The notes below the pieces were generated by a model, which saw nothing but the letters and a program-made list of their open reading frames with translations, searched no databases and had not been told where the DNA came from. A program made the translations under genes and the position numbers. From Cryptomeria japonica (taxonomy: Eukaryota; Streptophyta; Pinopsida; Cupressales; Cupressaceae), in the NCBI RefSeq assembly GCF_030272615.1, contig NC_081413.1:561162445-561226444 (forward strand): DNA of 64,000 nucleotides. Reading direction: 5' to 3'. Of the stretch, positions 32,788 through 44,700 are shown in pieces. The stretch's first letter is position 1, and each line of letters begins with the position of its first letter.

Positions 32788-35780
32788 TTAAGATAGAAGT
32801 TTCATGCAGGAGATAGGAAAGTCCAAAGGGGCAAGTTCTATACAATCCAAACCTTCACTAGCAGCCTTGTTTACAAGAAAATCCACAAAAACATTAATCT
32901 CTCTGAAACAATGTGAAATCGAGAAAGTGGAAAAACCATTAAGTTGGAGGAGAATGTGCTCCAAAAGATACTGCAAGTGCCAAGAGAGACACTTTTTGGT
33001 AGCAACCGCCTGAAAAACCAGCATTGAATCACCTTCAATAACAATATCCTTGATGTTTAGAGAATGAGCAAGATCAAGTCCAAAGGATAGAACCTGAAAT
33101 TCAGCCATGTTATTAGTGCCACAGCCAATATATTTACCAACTACCTTGATGATTTTTGAAGAATGATCAAAATTAACTACCCCAATCCCAGACTTCCTTG
33201 GATTTCCCTTAGAGGCCCCATCAAACTAAAGTTTGAATGAAGGGAAAGGGGGAGAACTCCACTTAGCCATCTTGCGCTTAAGAAGCGAAGAAGATGCATC
33301 TGATATAACCCCATGAAAAGGCATTAAATGAAGTGAAGGCCATCTCCAAGTAACCCAGTTATCCCAATGCGAAAAGGATTTAAGATGATCTAATTTTTTA
33401 TGAATGAAAGAAAGCACCACTTCGCTAATGGAGGCTTGGATTTTGCCAATTATGTCTGCCAAAGATGTAGACTTATGTTTGAATATTCTTCAATTCCTTT
33501 CAAGCCAAAGATTTTGAATATTCTTCAATTCCTTTCAAGCCAAAGATTCCAAATCACCAAAGATGGAACAACTATCTAAAGAGATGAGTAAAACGAAGCG
33601 GGAAACAACCAGGGCCAGGACCGAAATTATGAAAGTAGATTTGAACAGAGAACAAAAGACCACCCTAACATACCAAACAACCAATACCAACATTCAGAGG
33701 CAAAGGGACAGAGCAGGAAAAGGTGATCCACCGATTCCATACAATAACCACAGAAGCACAAGGAAACACTGTTGTAATCCCAAGCCTATCCAATCGCATT
33801 CCAGTAAGGATTTTATCTTGGATTGCCAACCAAGTAAAAGCCCTTTCTTTTGGAAGACAGACAGAATGCCAGAAAAGCTTAGTAAGCCAGCAAAAAGATA
33901 TAGGGGTCTGAATCAAATAATTATACCCCTCTTTTACTGAATAGGAGCCTGTAGCATTTTTAACCCAAACCAAAGAATCCTCCTTTTTATGGAAAACTAA
34001 AGGTCTCCTACGAAGTTCTTCTACAAAAGCTAAAATGATATCATTATTAATAGCTAGGGGAGGGATATCATTCCATTTAGCCACTAAACATGGACCTGAG
34101 GTGACAATGGTAAAATAGTCTGCAACAAAAGGTCCCCAAAGGTTCGATAGGATATCTGGCAAAGGGGACCAGTCACAAATAGCTGAGAGAGTAGGATGCC
34201 CATTCCAAACTTCATCCCAAAAATTGGCCTTTCTCCCACTATGGACAACCCAAGATAAATGTGGTAGGACCACCTCCCTACATGAAATCAGAAAATTCTA
34301 GAATGCAGAACCCCTCGGGAGGGATGTTGCAGTAAAAGTCCTTTCCCTGGATGTTCCCCTTAAATACTTAGCGAGCATGATGGAGGCCCATTTACTACGG
34401 GGGGCTGCATATAACTTCCAAATCAATTTTTCCCCCAATGCTTTATTTTGAATAGCCAGATCACAAATACCTGCACCCCCCAGCTCCTTGGGATGACAAA
34501 TTTTATCCCAAGCAAGAAGAAGAATCTTGTGTTCCCCTCCTAAATTATCATTCCAAAGGAAGGACCTGAGCGAAACCTCAATCTTCTTAACAACTTGAGA
34601 GGGGGCCTGTAGGTTAGACATGAGATATGTAGGTAAGGCATTCAAAACTGATTTGATTAGAAGAATCTTACCAGCTATTGTTAGCCACTTATGATTCTAG
34701 GAGGTAATAGAATGGATAAATTTATCCCAAAAGAAGGCCTTTTCTGATCCTAGAAAGAAAGGAATGCCTAAGTACATACAGAGAAAAGACCCAACATGAA
34801 AACTCCAAAAGTGGGCAAGATTGTCCCGAACTAAAGTGAGGACATTCACAAAAGAGATTTTGGACTTCTGCTTATTAACCTTTTGATGAGAAAAGGCTAA
34901 ATAGTCAGAAATAATTTTCTAAATAATGCGAGCTTCCCTCATAGAGGCCTCCCCAAATAAAAGTGTATCGTCAGCGAATAAGAAATGAGATTGTGAAGAA
35001 GGGAGGACATCCACTCTGATGCTTGACCATAAACCCGATGTCGTAGCATTAGATATAGCCCTACTTAATGCTTCTACCAAAAAGAATAAACAAAACAGGA
35101 GATAAGGGATCTCCTTGCCTAATTCCCCGGGAGGAAGCAAAAAAACCCGAGGGAGACCCATTAATCAATACTGAGAAGCAAGCAAAGGATATACATGAAA
35201 AGACCCACTTAACCCAACATCACAAAAACCCTAAATGGTTCAAGACTACGAGTAGGAACTGCCAATTAACATGATCATAAGCTTTAAGCATGTCTAGTTT
35301 AAGAATCATTGTTGATACCTTTTGCTGAGCTATGGAGTGCAGGATTTCATGAGCTACAATGGCACCTTTAGGAGTTTCCCTTCTAGGCACAAACCCACCC
35401 TTCTCTAATGAAATTATCCAAGGAAGGAGTTTAGATAATCTAATCAAAATTGCCTTAGTAAAGATTTTATATAAGGTGGTACACAAGGCAATTGGACAAA
35501 AATCTTAAAAAGAGGTAGTGTTATATACTTTTGGGATAAGAGCTATAAGAGTAGTATTAATTTCCCTTAGAATCACCCTATTCCTTCTAGACTCCTCTAG
35601 GGCTTGCAACACATCTTTTCCTATAAAGTCCTAACATTTTTGAAAGAATAATGCCGTAAATCCATCTGGTCTCGGTGCCTTTTCCAAGTGCATGGAAAAT
35701 ACTATCTCTTTCAATTCAGCTAATGAAAATGGGGCCATAAGCATCTTATTATCTTCTTGAGAGACTAGAGGAGAGATCAA
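32788..35780 (-). pseudogene. LINE-3 ORF2: reverse transcriptase, zinc knuckle region, RNase H
   Basis: Minus strand from 35,780: LEKAPRPDGFTALFFQKC opens the reverse transcriptase. It is followed by LCTTLYKIFTKAILIRLSKL, GGFVPRRETP and MILKLDMLKAYDHVNWQFLL (35,220-35,486), then [13 protein letters not shown]-type sequence and an intact catalytic FADDTLLFGEA (about 34,925-34,985). Later come LMSNLQAPSQ, FLWN and CHPKELGGAGICDLAIQNKA (34,298-34,645), a cysteine-poor connection region (33,665-34,273: FWDEVWNG, AFTWLAIQDKILTGMRLDR), and RNase H (32,788-33,108: FGLDLA, IVIEGDSM, HCFREINVFVDFLVNKAA). Stops at 35,630, 34,650 and others, plus frameshifts, make it inactive. The endonuclease and ORF1 are missing. 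Confidence 0.88.
33479..33548. repeat. Perfect 35-bp tandem duplication inside LINE-3
   Basis: TTGAATATTCTTCAATTCCT...AAAGATT occurs at 33,479-33,513 and again at 33,514-33,548 without change. It lies between the connection region and RNase H, so it arose after or during insertion and breaks the frame. Confidence 0.9.
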
Positions 35781-35789
35781 ATTTACAAA

Positions 35790-35974
35790 CAATATTATTA
35801 TAGATTTTTTATTCAAACATTTAAAATAAATAATATTGTTGTTAGTCAAGCTACATGAAAATTTTGTATTTAGATGTGTGTTCCATCAATATATGAATAT
35901 AATTTCTATAAGTATAATCTATTTTATTAGGAATAAAATATTTACTTCTTGTTTTTATTATATGAATTATATAA
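35790..35974. repeat. Repeat A, copy 2, second segment
   Basis: Matches 9,590-10,022 of copy 1 (ATATTATTATAGAT, ATTTAGATGTGTG, TATGAATATAAT, GGAATAAAATATTTACTTCT). Ends at the Copia insertion. Confidence 0.65.
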
Positions 35975-38369
35975 TGTTGGATGTTAGAGTTGTTGGAATG
36001 TGTTTTTGATTATATAAGTAGGGAGACGACCCTAAACTAAGAACAAAGAGGATTAAAAAGTTAAATCATGGGGCAAAGAACAACCATCCAAAGACCAACT
36101 AAATAATAATAAAAAGATTTTATAGTTCTGTAACTATTTCTACGTATCCTAATTAACTAACCTCCAACTTCTAGAGTTATCATCCCACTTATAAAAATCA
36201 TCAGTTAACATACTACTAAAGGTATTTACAGTAACATCTATAGTAAGCATATTACTACTAAAATTTATAGCAGTCCTACCATAATAAAAGTTAACATAAA
36301 AAGGTACGTAGACCCAACATGACATCCATAATATGATCATAAGAAAAAAGGAACTTTCTCCATGTGACCCTTCTTCGCCAACTTCTTCTTATTCTTTTTA
36401 ATCCTTCCCTGACTAGAAACCATGCCCAAAATAACATTCTTCATAACCCCATTCGTAATGCAGTAAAGGAAGCTTAAGGCATCACACAAATTTTGGATCT
36501 TCAAATTCTGTTCCACATTCTTTGTATCAAGAGTAGAAACTCCCTCCTTAAGCTCCTATAAATTCTAATACAAATTGTTGTTGTTGTTAGTCTTAATAGG
36601 AGAGTCTTGGGAACACGGGACCATCTCCTCATCAGCAGACACATTGGGGACCTCAGGGATATATTTTTGGGTGTCTAAGTCCTCCTCAATCTCACTGATC
36701 TCATTCACTTCTTCCTCTTCTTCCATTTCCTCTTTTGAATTCTCTTTAAGGTCATCCTCCTCCTAGAAATCCTCATCTTCAAGATTGTCCATGAAATAAT
36801 CATCTTCCTCTTGATCAAAAATTTCCTATAGATTTTTAACATTGGCCATGTTATTAACTTTTATGATTTCCTCCTTTCTTTCCTTAGCCTGAAGCCTATC
36901 TGACCTCCTTTCCCCCAAGTTTCTTTCAATTTTGTCTTGTTTTGAAGGTTTTTCCTCCTCATCATCCTGATTGTGCAGGTCTAGGTCTATGGTGATACTT
37001 TTATTGGTCGATTCTTTGCCAGTTGTTTTAGATTTAACCGAGGAATTCTTGGAGGTTTCAAGCTTCCTCTTGATGTCAACATATTCCTGTGTTCTTGTGC
37101 TTCGATGTTGCAGAGAGTCAACTGGTTTGGCTGGTATATTGCAGATATGTTGATGTCGATTTAAAATTTCAGAGATTAGTATCTCTAGTTGATTCAACAC
37201 GATTTTCATTGTTCTAGAGGGTGATTTTATCAAGTTATGAGGTTTGATATGAGGATTGGTTTTTCTGTTGGTTTTTACTACAGAGTTGTGATTTCTAGTT
37301 TGTATTGCTCTAGAATTAATTCATTATGTTGAGAAGTTTTGGAGAGTGTTTGGGATGCTCATATGTGATCTCAGATTGAATGGCTCATGATTTGAAACTT
37401 TACAAGCATATCTTTCAGTTTGTCAGTAAGTTATGTTGGTGTTCTTGAGCTCTGGGAGAGAGATAGTGATGATTCTTGTAATCCGAATTGTTGTGGTTAT
37501 TGCAGAGGAATTCAAATTGCTTGTTGAAGTTTTTTTATTGTGTTCTATCCATGTTGTTGGTCCCCATTAATCATTGTGCATGTTATTGAATATTCTTCTT
37601 ATGAACATGAAGAACATAATACTCTTGGCTGACATGATGATTATTGCGTGTTGTTGTTGATCTTGGTGAGTTATTTGGTGGTGCTGCATGTTTGAGGTTC
37701 TGGTTTAGGTCCATGATATGTCCTTTTAGATATTGTATTGGTCCACATATTGATTTATGTATCATATGATGAAATTTTATAATTAGTTCTTATGATTTGA
37801 GCCAGCCTTAAGGTTAAGGTTGATGATTTGTATAAATAAGTGTAATAGTAATCTAATTTGCGTGTCTGCATTCTTTGAGAGTATTGTATTTGCAAACAAG
37901 CAAATTGATCCTTCAGAAGTGAGAAGAGTAGAGAAGTGTTGCAGAGCAGACAATGTGCTTAATCGAAACTATGATCAGGCATTTGGAGATTCTCTTCTTT
38001 AAGTTCATGTATTCCATATTGGTGTCTGATCTTTGTAAGGTAGTGAGCCTTCCCTAGGTTGTAGAATTTTGTTGTTTTGAGTGGTGAGCTCTAGGCAGTG
38101 TGCCTAAATGAATGTGCATTCCCCATTGTAATATTTTCATATACTACTACAAAGTATCATCATATTGTGGGTAGGTTCCCACCGTGATTTTTCCCTTAAC
38201 TGGATTTTTCACATCAAAATCTGTGTTATGTGTAATATTATTGTGATGTTTATCTTTGTTGTTGTTGTTGCTAATAAATGGATCTGAAGTTGTCGTTAAT
38301 TTGTTTAAGTTTGTTGAAAACTAATTCACCCTTCCCCTTCTCAGTTTTCCTTCATGGTTGTTGCCAACA
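35975..38369 (+). repeat. Copia-1 5' LTR, interrupted at 36,005-37,071
   Basis: The first 30 bases (TGTTGGATGTTAGAGTTGTT...) match the start of the 3' LTR at 42,773. The match resumes at 37,072 (GATGTCAACATATTCCTGTG) and runs to TTGCCAACA at 38,369. Without the insertion it is about 1.33 kb against 1.28 kb for the 3' LTR. Shared blocks include GGTAGTGAGCCTTCCCTAG and GAATGTGCATTCCCCATTGT. Confidence 0.88.
36005..37071 (-). mobile_element. LINE fragment (ORF3 3' end) inserted in the Copia-1 5' LTR
   Basis: On the minus strand it starts in ORF3 (KRKLETSKNSSVKSK, then KSITIDLDLHN and GERRSDRLQAKERKEEI). It runs through a long acidic stretch (about 36,620-36,830) to GVMKNVILGMVSSQGR (about 36,410-36,460), and ends with CCCTACTTATATAATCAAAA at 36,005. 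The same blocks occur in LINE-2 ORF3: KSITIDLEIHN (55,179-55,211), GERRSIRL (55,260) and GVMKNVILGTVSGEGR (55,728-55,775). So this is the last 60 percent of ORF3 plus the 3' UTR. No target duplication is visible; compared with the 3' LTR about 9 bp (GTTGTCATT) of target are missing. Confidence 0.8.
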
Positions 38370-38382
38370 ATTGGTATAAAAA
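38370..38382 (+). promoter_or_regulatory. Copia-1 primer binding site
   Basis: ATTGGTATAAAAA directly after the 5' LTR; the element at 19,289 keeps the canonical form ATTGGTATCAGAGC, which pairs with the 3' end of initiator Met tRNA. Confidence 0.7.
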
Positions 38383-38422
38383 ATAGATCCTTTGGAAGTT
38401 TGACCACTTGAGAAGATTCAGG

Positions 38423-41400
38423 ATGGCAACTGTTGTTTTCAAGAAGGAAAGTCTGAGATTTGATGGAAATGCATACAACATATGGAAGAACTAGATGGAG
38501 TGTCACTTGAAATGCCTCAGAGAATATTATTGGAAGATCATAGAGAATGTCTACAATGTTGGACTCATAATGGTCTTATTACTATAAATGAGATCAAGGA
38601 TGTTGAACATAATATAAGTGGCAAAGAAGCATTGTTGAGTGCCTTGACTAATTCAGAGATAACTAATATGATGGGATTGCAAACTGCTCATGAGATTTGG
38701 GAGAAGTTAAAAACCTTGTATGAAGAAGACAAACCTGTGAAAGTTGCTAAATTGCAAAGCTTGAAAAGGAAAGTATGAGTTGTTGAGAATGGGTGAAGAT
38801 GAGAATATTTCATCCTTTGTCATGTCAGTGGAATCATTTAAGAAGAAGATATTTTAGCTAAAGTATTATAATCCTTACCTCCTTCTAACAAACACAAAAT
38901 TGTTTCTATTGATGAGATCCTGACTGTGACCACTATGACAGGAGACATGCTAGTTAGTAAGCTTGTTGTTTTTGAATTAGGTGAACTTGGAGAATCACAT
39001 GGCAAAATTGATACTGCATTTCAATCTACTCTATTCGGGAAGCAGAAGTATGCTTCAGAGAGAGTTCAACTAGGGTTTCTAGATATGAAGGGGAAATGAG
39101 AGAGATGGAAGAGAAGAAAAGAGAATTGGAAGAGATTGAAGCACTCATTGCCAAGATATTGCCTAAGGGAGCTAGTAACTATGATGCAAAAATACCTTTG
39201 AAACCTTTTTCACGTAATAAGATAGGACATTTTGCCTCTAGGTGCCTGGAAAGAATGTCAAAGTATAATAAGCCTTATGAGCCTAATCACAAGAATATGT
39301 ATCAGAAGAAGTGTTATTATTCTCCTAATGAAGGTGTGGTAGATGATGAATCTGAGAAAGGGAATTTAGAAGATGAATTTTTATTCATTGCTATCAAGGA
39401 AGATAATTCAGTACCTATTGATTCTACAAGTTACATTATTGAAGAGAAATCCTTGGGTGCTAAGATTGAAGAGAAAGATGAATGGGTGATTAATAGTGTT
39501 CGTTCACATCACATGATAGATGATAAAGGAAAATTTATGAATATTAAGAAATATGATAATGGTATAGTAAGATTTGGAGATAACAAAGCTTGTGTAATCT
39601 ATGGTACAAGTTTTATTTCTCTTGATGGTAAGCATAAAATTGGTGATGTTTTATATGTTGAGGGTTTAAAGCATAATATTCAGATTGTTGGATAGATAGT
39701 TGATAAGTGATATGATTTATAATTCAAGAATGGGAAATGTTAAATTCTGAATAGCTCTAGCATAGAAATTGCATAAGGAACTAAAACTAAAGGTAATATC
39801 TTTCATCTTAATGCTGGTCAAAAAAGCTATTTGATTTCTCAGATTGATGAATGCTTGTTATGGAATAAGAGGATGTGTCATGTTAATTTTGACTGCATGG
39901 TTAGGATAAGTTCTATTCAAGTTGTTAGAGATTTACCTAAGATAATGAAGCCTACTAATCCGATGTGTAAAGAATGTCAATTGGGAAAATAAATAAGAAT
40001 TTCATTCAAGAGAAAACAATATACATCTAATGGGATAATAGATCTTGTGCATACTGATTTATGTGGTCCTTCTAGGGTAAGAAGTTTATAGGGTGATAGA
40101 TACTTTATGTTGTTCATTGATTACTATTCTAGAATGATGAGGGTCACTTTTCTAAGAGAGAAATCTCAAGCACTGGAGAAATTTGAAATATTAAAATCTA
40201 AAGTGGAGACAAAGACCAAATTGAAGTTGAAGTGTTTGAGATATGAGAGGAGGAAAATTCACTTTCAATGAGTTTAATTCCTTTTGTGAAGAGCATGGAA
40301 TTAGGAGATAGTTATCTACTCCACGAACCCCTTAGTAGAATAGAATTGTTGACAGGAAGAACAAAACTATTTTGGATGCTACTAGGACTAGGATGATTAG
40401 AGGAAATGTTTTGTATATCTATTGCAGAGAAGTTATTAGCACTCTTGTGTACACATCCTGTTGAGTGCATATAAAAGGTGATTCCAGTAAAACCCCTTAT
40501 GAGTTATGGTTTGATCATGTTCCAATAGTTAGATATTTCAGAATCTTTTGAAGTAAATGTTATATCAAAAGAGATGAGGATATTGAAAAATTTGATGCAA
40601 GATGTGATGAAGGAATCTTCTTGGTATATTCTACTAAGAGATAGGCCTACCAATGTTACAACAAAAGACTAAGAAGAATATTAGAAAGTGTAAATGTGAA
40701 GGTTGATAAGTGTCATGAGAAACAAATCAAAGCATGTGGATATGAATCTGATGATCAGGATGTTAGTTCAATGTAAGTGTAGAATCATAGCATAAAATAG
40801 AGTGATCGAAAAGAGTTAATAAATTTAGATGTTTTTGGTGGTGAAGAAGTGCAAGGAACTAAAATTCAGAAGACCCCCAAGTATGTGATATTAAATCATT
40901 TAGAGAATCATTCTATTGGTTATAAAAGTAAAGGTGAGATGACTAGGGGAAGAATTGTTGCTGAAGAGATATGTCTAATTTCTAAGATTGAGAGAAAATA
41001 TGTTGTTGACGCTTGTAAAGATGAAAATTGGATAAAAGCTATGGAAGAAGAGTTAAATCAGATTGAGAAGAATAATACATGGGAACTTGTTCCAAGACTT
41101 AAAGACAAGAATGTGATTGGTAGAATATGGGTATTCAGGAATAAACTGAATGAAGCTAGAAAAGTTGTTAGAAACAAAGCAAGTCTGGTATGTAAAGGAT
41201 ATTCACAGATGGAAGATGTTGATTTTGAGGAGAATTTTTCTCCGGTAGCTAGAATTGAAGTTGTTATATTATTTCTTACATATGTTTCTCATAATAATTT
41301 TAAGGTATATTAGATGGATGTGAAGTCAACCTTTTTGAATGGTGAGTTGGAAGAAGCAGTTTATATCAAACAACAAGATGGATTTTCATTAACAAATGCA

Positions 41401-42400
41401 AAAGACATGGTATGGATATTGAAGAAAGCATTGTATGGACTTAAACAAGCCCCTAGAGCCTGGTATGCTCAATTGGACAAGTATTTGAAGAAGTTGGCAT
41501 TTTGTAAAGGTGTTGCTAATAGTAATTTATACTTCAAGATTGATAATGATAACATTTTGATTGTTGAAATTTCTCTTGATGACATTATTTTTGGAGGAGA
41601 TGATGATTTGAGTAAGACGTTTGTTGATGATATGAAAAAAGAGTTTGAGATGTCTATGATAGGTGAGATGAAATTGTTTTTGGGATTGAAATTTTGCACA
41701 GATTGATAAAGGCATTTTCATATTGAAATCAAAGTATGTGAAGGAATCACTGAAGAAGTTTGGGCTAGGCGACTTTGTATAGATTTGTGATTGGTGTATT
41801 TCTATATTTGACTTAGACTAGACTAGATATTATGATTGTTGCGTGCCTTGTTGCAAGATTCCAGGCCAATCCTAAGGAAAGTCATATTTATGTTGTGAAA
41901 AGGATGTTTAGATATGTGAAGGGAACAATTGATTATGGTTTATGGTATCAAAAGAATGATGATTTCATTTAAAGTTCTTATACAAATATTGATTGAGTAG
42001 GCGATGTTGATGAATGAAGGAGAACTTTAGGTGATGCATCTTTTTTGGAAAGAAGTTGGTTTCTTGGGAAAGTAAGAAGCAAAATGCTATTTCTTTATCT
42101 AGTGTAGAAGCTTACTACATTGATTCTACTAGCATTGTACTCAGGTAATTTGGATGAAGCAAATGCTGAAGGATATTAGAGTTATTTATAATGAGCCTAC
42201 TATTATATATTGTGACAATTCAAGTGCTATCAATTATTTATAAGTATTCAGTATTTCATTCCAAAACAAAGAATATATCAATCAATTTTATTTTCTTGAA
42301 AGGGAAAGTGAATGAGAAAGAAATCAAATTGGAGTATGTATCTACAAAGGAATAGATTGTAGATATCTTTACAAAACCTTTACTTGCAAATACATTTGTA
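38423..42400 (+). pseudogene. Copia-1 gag-pol polyprotein relic
   Basis: ATG 38,423 starts MATVVFKKESLRFDGNAYNI (gag N-terminus). Gag continues at 38,482-38,778 (EALLSALTNSEITNMMGLQT, HEIWEKLKTLYEED). The knuckle is reduced to RNKIGHFASRC (39,210-39,245). The protease site reads WVINSVRSHHM (39,483) where Copia has WIIDSG-type sequence, so the catalytic Asp is Asn. Integrase: WNKRMCHVNF, CKECQLGK (about 39,860-39,990), DLVHTDLCGPSR, FIDYYSRMMRV (40,045-40,150). Reverse transcriptase: WIKAMEEELNQIEKNNTWEL (41,028), QMEDVDFEENFSPVARIE, MDVKSTFLNGELEEAVYIKQ (41,314), KALYGLKQAPRAWYAQLDKY, then SLDDIIFGG for the YVDD box. RNase H traces: AISLSSVEAYY near 42,090. The reverse transcriptase is the best-kept part (only one TAG at 41,311 within about 850 bp). 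Confidence 0.9.
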
Positions 42401-42760
42401 TATCTGAGAGAGAAGTTAGGGGTAATTGCCCCTGTTTATGTGAGCTAGATGCATTGAGATTCATCAATTGGGTCGATTACATAGTCTTATCTTGATATCC
42501 AAATTTATGAGCGGGTGTTGCTAGTCAGAGGGAGTAGTCAGTATGTGGTTCGATTTTTGTTTGTGTGTTCTAAAGGGGAGAGTTTCTTAGTTTTGATATC
42601 CTTTTGCATTGATGTTAAAGGGGGAGAGAAGCATGGGAAAAACTATCTTATCTATCTAAGGTAGAAACCTATGTGTGCATAATCTCAGGGGGAGATTGCT
42701 AGTGTTGATTTCTTTCTTTGCATTGTTTATTTTTCACATTCATATGTTGTCATCAATGCC

Positions 42761-42772
42761 AAAGGGGGATAT
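42761..42772 (+). promoter_or_regulatory. Copia-1 polypurine tract
   Basis: AAAGGGGGATAT immediately before the 3' LTR TGTTGG; primes plus-strand DNA synthesis. Nearby GGGGGAGA runs (42,617, 42,688) are further purine tracts typical of this region in Copia elements. Confidence 0.8.
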
Positions 42773-44056
42773 TGTTGGATATTAGAGTTGTTGGAATGTG
42801 TTGTTGTCATTGATGTCAACATATTTCTATGTTCATGTGCTTCTGTGTTGCAGAAAGTTGGTTTGGTTGGTATACAATAGATATGATGATATAAATTTAA
42901 GAATTCATACATTAGTATCTCTAGTTAATTCAACATGAGCTTAACTCTTCCAGAAGGTGATTTGATCAAGTTATGAGGTTCGGTATGAGGACTAGATTTT
43001 CTATTGGTTTTTTATTGCAGAGTTGTGATTTCTAGTTTGTACTACTCCGGTATTGATTCATTATGTTGAGAGGATTTTGGAGAGTTTTGGGATGTTCATA
43101 TGTGATCTCAGATCGAATGGTTCATGATTTAAAACTTCACAAGACTATATTTTAGTTTGTTAGTACGTTATGTTGGTGTTCTTGAGCTCAAGCAGGGAGA
43201 TGACGATGATTCTTGTAATCAAAGTTCTTGTGAAGGAATTCGCATTTCGTGTTGATATTTTTCGATCATGTTCTATCCATGTTTCTAGTTCCCATTGATC
43301 ATTGTGTGTTACTGAAGATTTTTCTTATGAACATGAAGAACATAATGGTCTTGGCCAACATGATGATTATTTCATGTTGTAGATGATCTTGGAAATTTAT
43401 TTGGTGGTATGGCGTGTTTGAGGTTTTGATTTTGGTTCATTCTATGTCCTTGCTGACATTGTATTGGTCCACATATTGATTTATGTATCATATGATGATT
43501 TTGTAATTAGGTCTAATGAGTGGATCTGACCTTAAAGTTAAGGTTGATGAATTGTATAAATAAGTGTTATAGTCATGTAAGTTGTGTGTCTACGTTCTTG
43601 AGAGTATTGTATGTGTGAACAAGTGAATTGATCCTTTAGAAGTAAGAAGAGAAGAGAAGTTGTGTAGATAAGATAGTGTGCTTAACCAAAACTATGATCA
43701 GGCATTTAGAGATGCTATTCTTTCAATTCATGTAATCCACATTGGTATCCAATCTTTGTAAGGTAGTGAGCCTTCCCTAGTTTGTATCCCTTTGTTGTTT
43801 TGATCAATGAGCTCTAGGCAGTGTGCCTTAATGCATGTTCATTCCCCATTGTAATTTTTTTCATATACTACTGTAGAGTATCATCATATTGTGTGTAGTT
43901 TCCTACCATGGTTTTTCCCTTAACTAGTTTTCCATGTCATAATGTGTGTGTTATGTATATTGTGGTTGTGATTTTTATCTTTGTTCTTGTTGTTGATAAT
44001 CATATTTGAAGTTGTGGTTAATTTGTTTCAATTTTCCTTGATTGTTGTTGGCAATA
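42773..44056 (+). repeat. Copia-1 3' LTR
   Basis: Uninterrupted LTR from TGTTGGATATTAGAG to GGCAATA, matching 35,975-38,369 apart from the LINE insertion there. It contains the likely promoter and polyadenylation region (GTATAAATAAGTGTTATAG near 43,553; CCATTGTAATTTTTTTCATA near 43,846). Confidence 0.88.
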
Positions 44057-44480
44057 TTATATTCCAAGGAAGATTACATAGGTCCTAAAGGAATGATTTA
44101 TCAAATATTTTCAAAACAAACAAATAATTTTTGTAGTAAATTTTAAAGTGTTAAATTTATTGGTTGTTAGGAATATAAAGAATCAATACAAAATGATGAT
44201 TGTTTCATTGTATGAACTATATTTTTAATTATATTTTAGGGAAGAAAACATAAGTCCTAAAGATAATTTCATATAATAAATAAGAAATCTTAGCATTACA
44301 AATTAATAATATGAAACCGATTAGATTTTCTCTTACAATGTTATTTAAGTTTTAATAATTATTTACAATAAAGACAATAAAGATATGTAATAAATGAATA
44401 AAGAGGTAGATAAATATATTAACTATATGTATTATGGAAGCTTTTTGAAAATTAAAATAAAAGATATTGTGAACAAGAGG
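44057..44480. repeat. Repeat A, copy 2, third segment
   Basis: Matches 12,616-12,830 of copy 1 (TTAAATTTATTGGTTGTTAG, CAAATTAATAATATGAAAC, TTTCTCTTACAATGTTATTT). Confidence 0.6.
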
Positions 44481-44490
44481 AAAACAAATC

Positions 44491-44700
44491 TTGGAGAAGG
44501 TTTTCATAGGTAATGCTTGGAAGTACCAAAGACATATGGAGAGGATGAAGACTAAAATGGAGATTTTGAAAAGGAATTTGATGCAGAGTTTTGATGGTGA
44601 TTGGAACCATCCAACAATTGAAGATGAGGAAGAAAATCTAATAAAAATTTGGCTTGAAGACCAACAGAGTTCAACAGAGTTATACTTTTATGACTTGTAA
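44491..44700 (+). other. Short open frame, possibly a retroelement remnant
   Basis: 70 codons, charged, Lys/Met-rich start and acidic middle (GDWNHPTIEDEEENLIKIWL). The stop TAA falls in a 42-bp tandem duplication. The reading continues after it in the same frame for about 200 bp with stops. I do not recognise it. The acidic and helical composition is like parts of LINE ORF1 or ORF3, but there is no motif to prove this. No splice signals or start context support a real gene. Confidence 0.25.

Larger units (their letters stand above)
31123..35785 (-). mobile_element. LINE-3: 5'-truncated L1-type LINE without ORF3
   Basis: The 3' end on the minus strand is a run of 12-14 A residues (T run at 31,122-31,134), the best-kept poly(A) tail in the window. 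ORF2 remains from the start of the reverse transcriptase (about 35,785) to RNase H (ends 32,788), followed by a 1.66-kb 3' UTR that shows no ORF3 similarity. It is inserted in repeat A copy 2, which continues at 35,790. The tail and the conserved FADD motif suggest a younger copy and a different subfamily from LINE-1. Confidence 0.8.
35975..44056 (+). mobile_element. Copia-1: complete but decayed LTR retrotransposon
   Basis: Order: 5' LTR (35,975-38,369, split by a LINE fragment), primer binding site at 38,370, gag-pol (38,423 to about 42,400), polypurine tract AAAGGGGGATAT (42,761-42,772) and 3' LTR (42,773-44,056). LTR ends are TGTTGG and CCAACA (the 3' copy now ends GGCAATA). Flanks TATAA (left) and TTATA (right) could be a worn 5-bp target duplication. 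Repeat A continues on both sides. Internal order gag, protease, integrase, reverse transcriptase, RNase H defines Copia. Frameshifts and stops are many, so it is inactive. Confidence 0.9.

Noticed and set aside
36575-36766. Ser-rich plus-strand frame
   Set aside because: Reverse reading of the acidic (Glu/Asp) region of LINE ORF3 on the minus strand; TCC/TCT runs are the complement of GAA/GAG.
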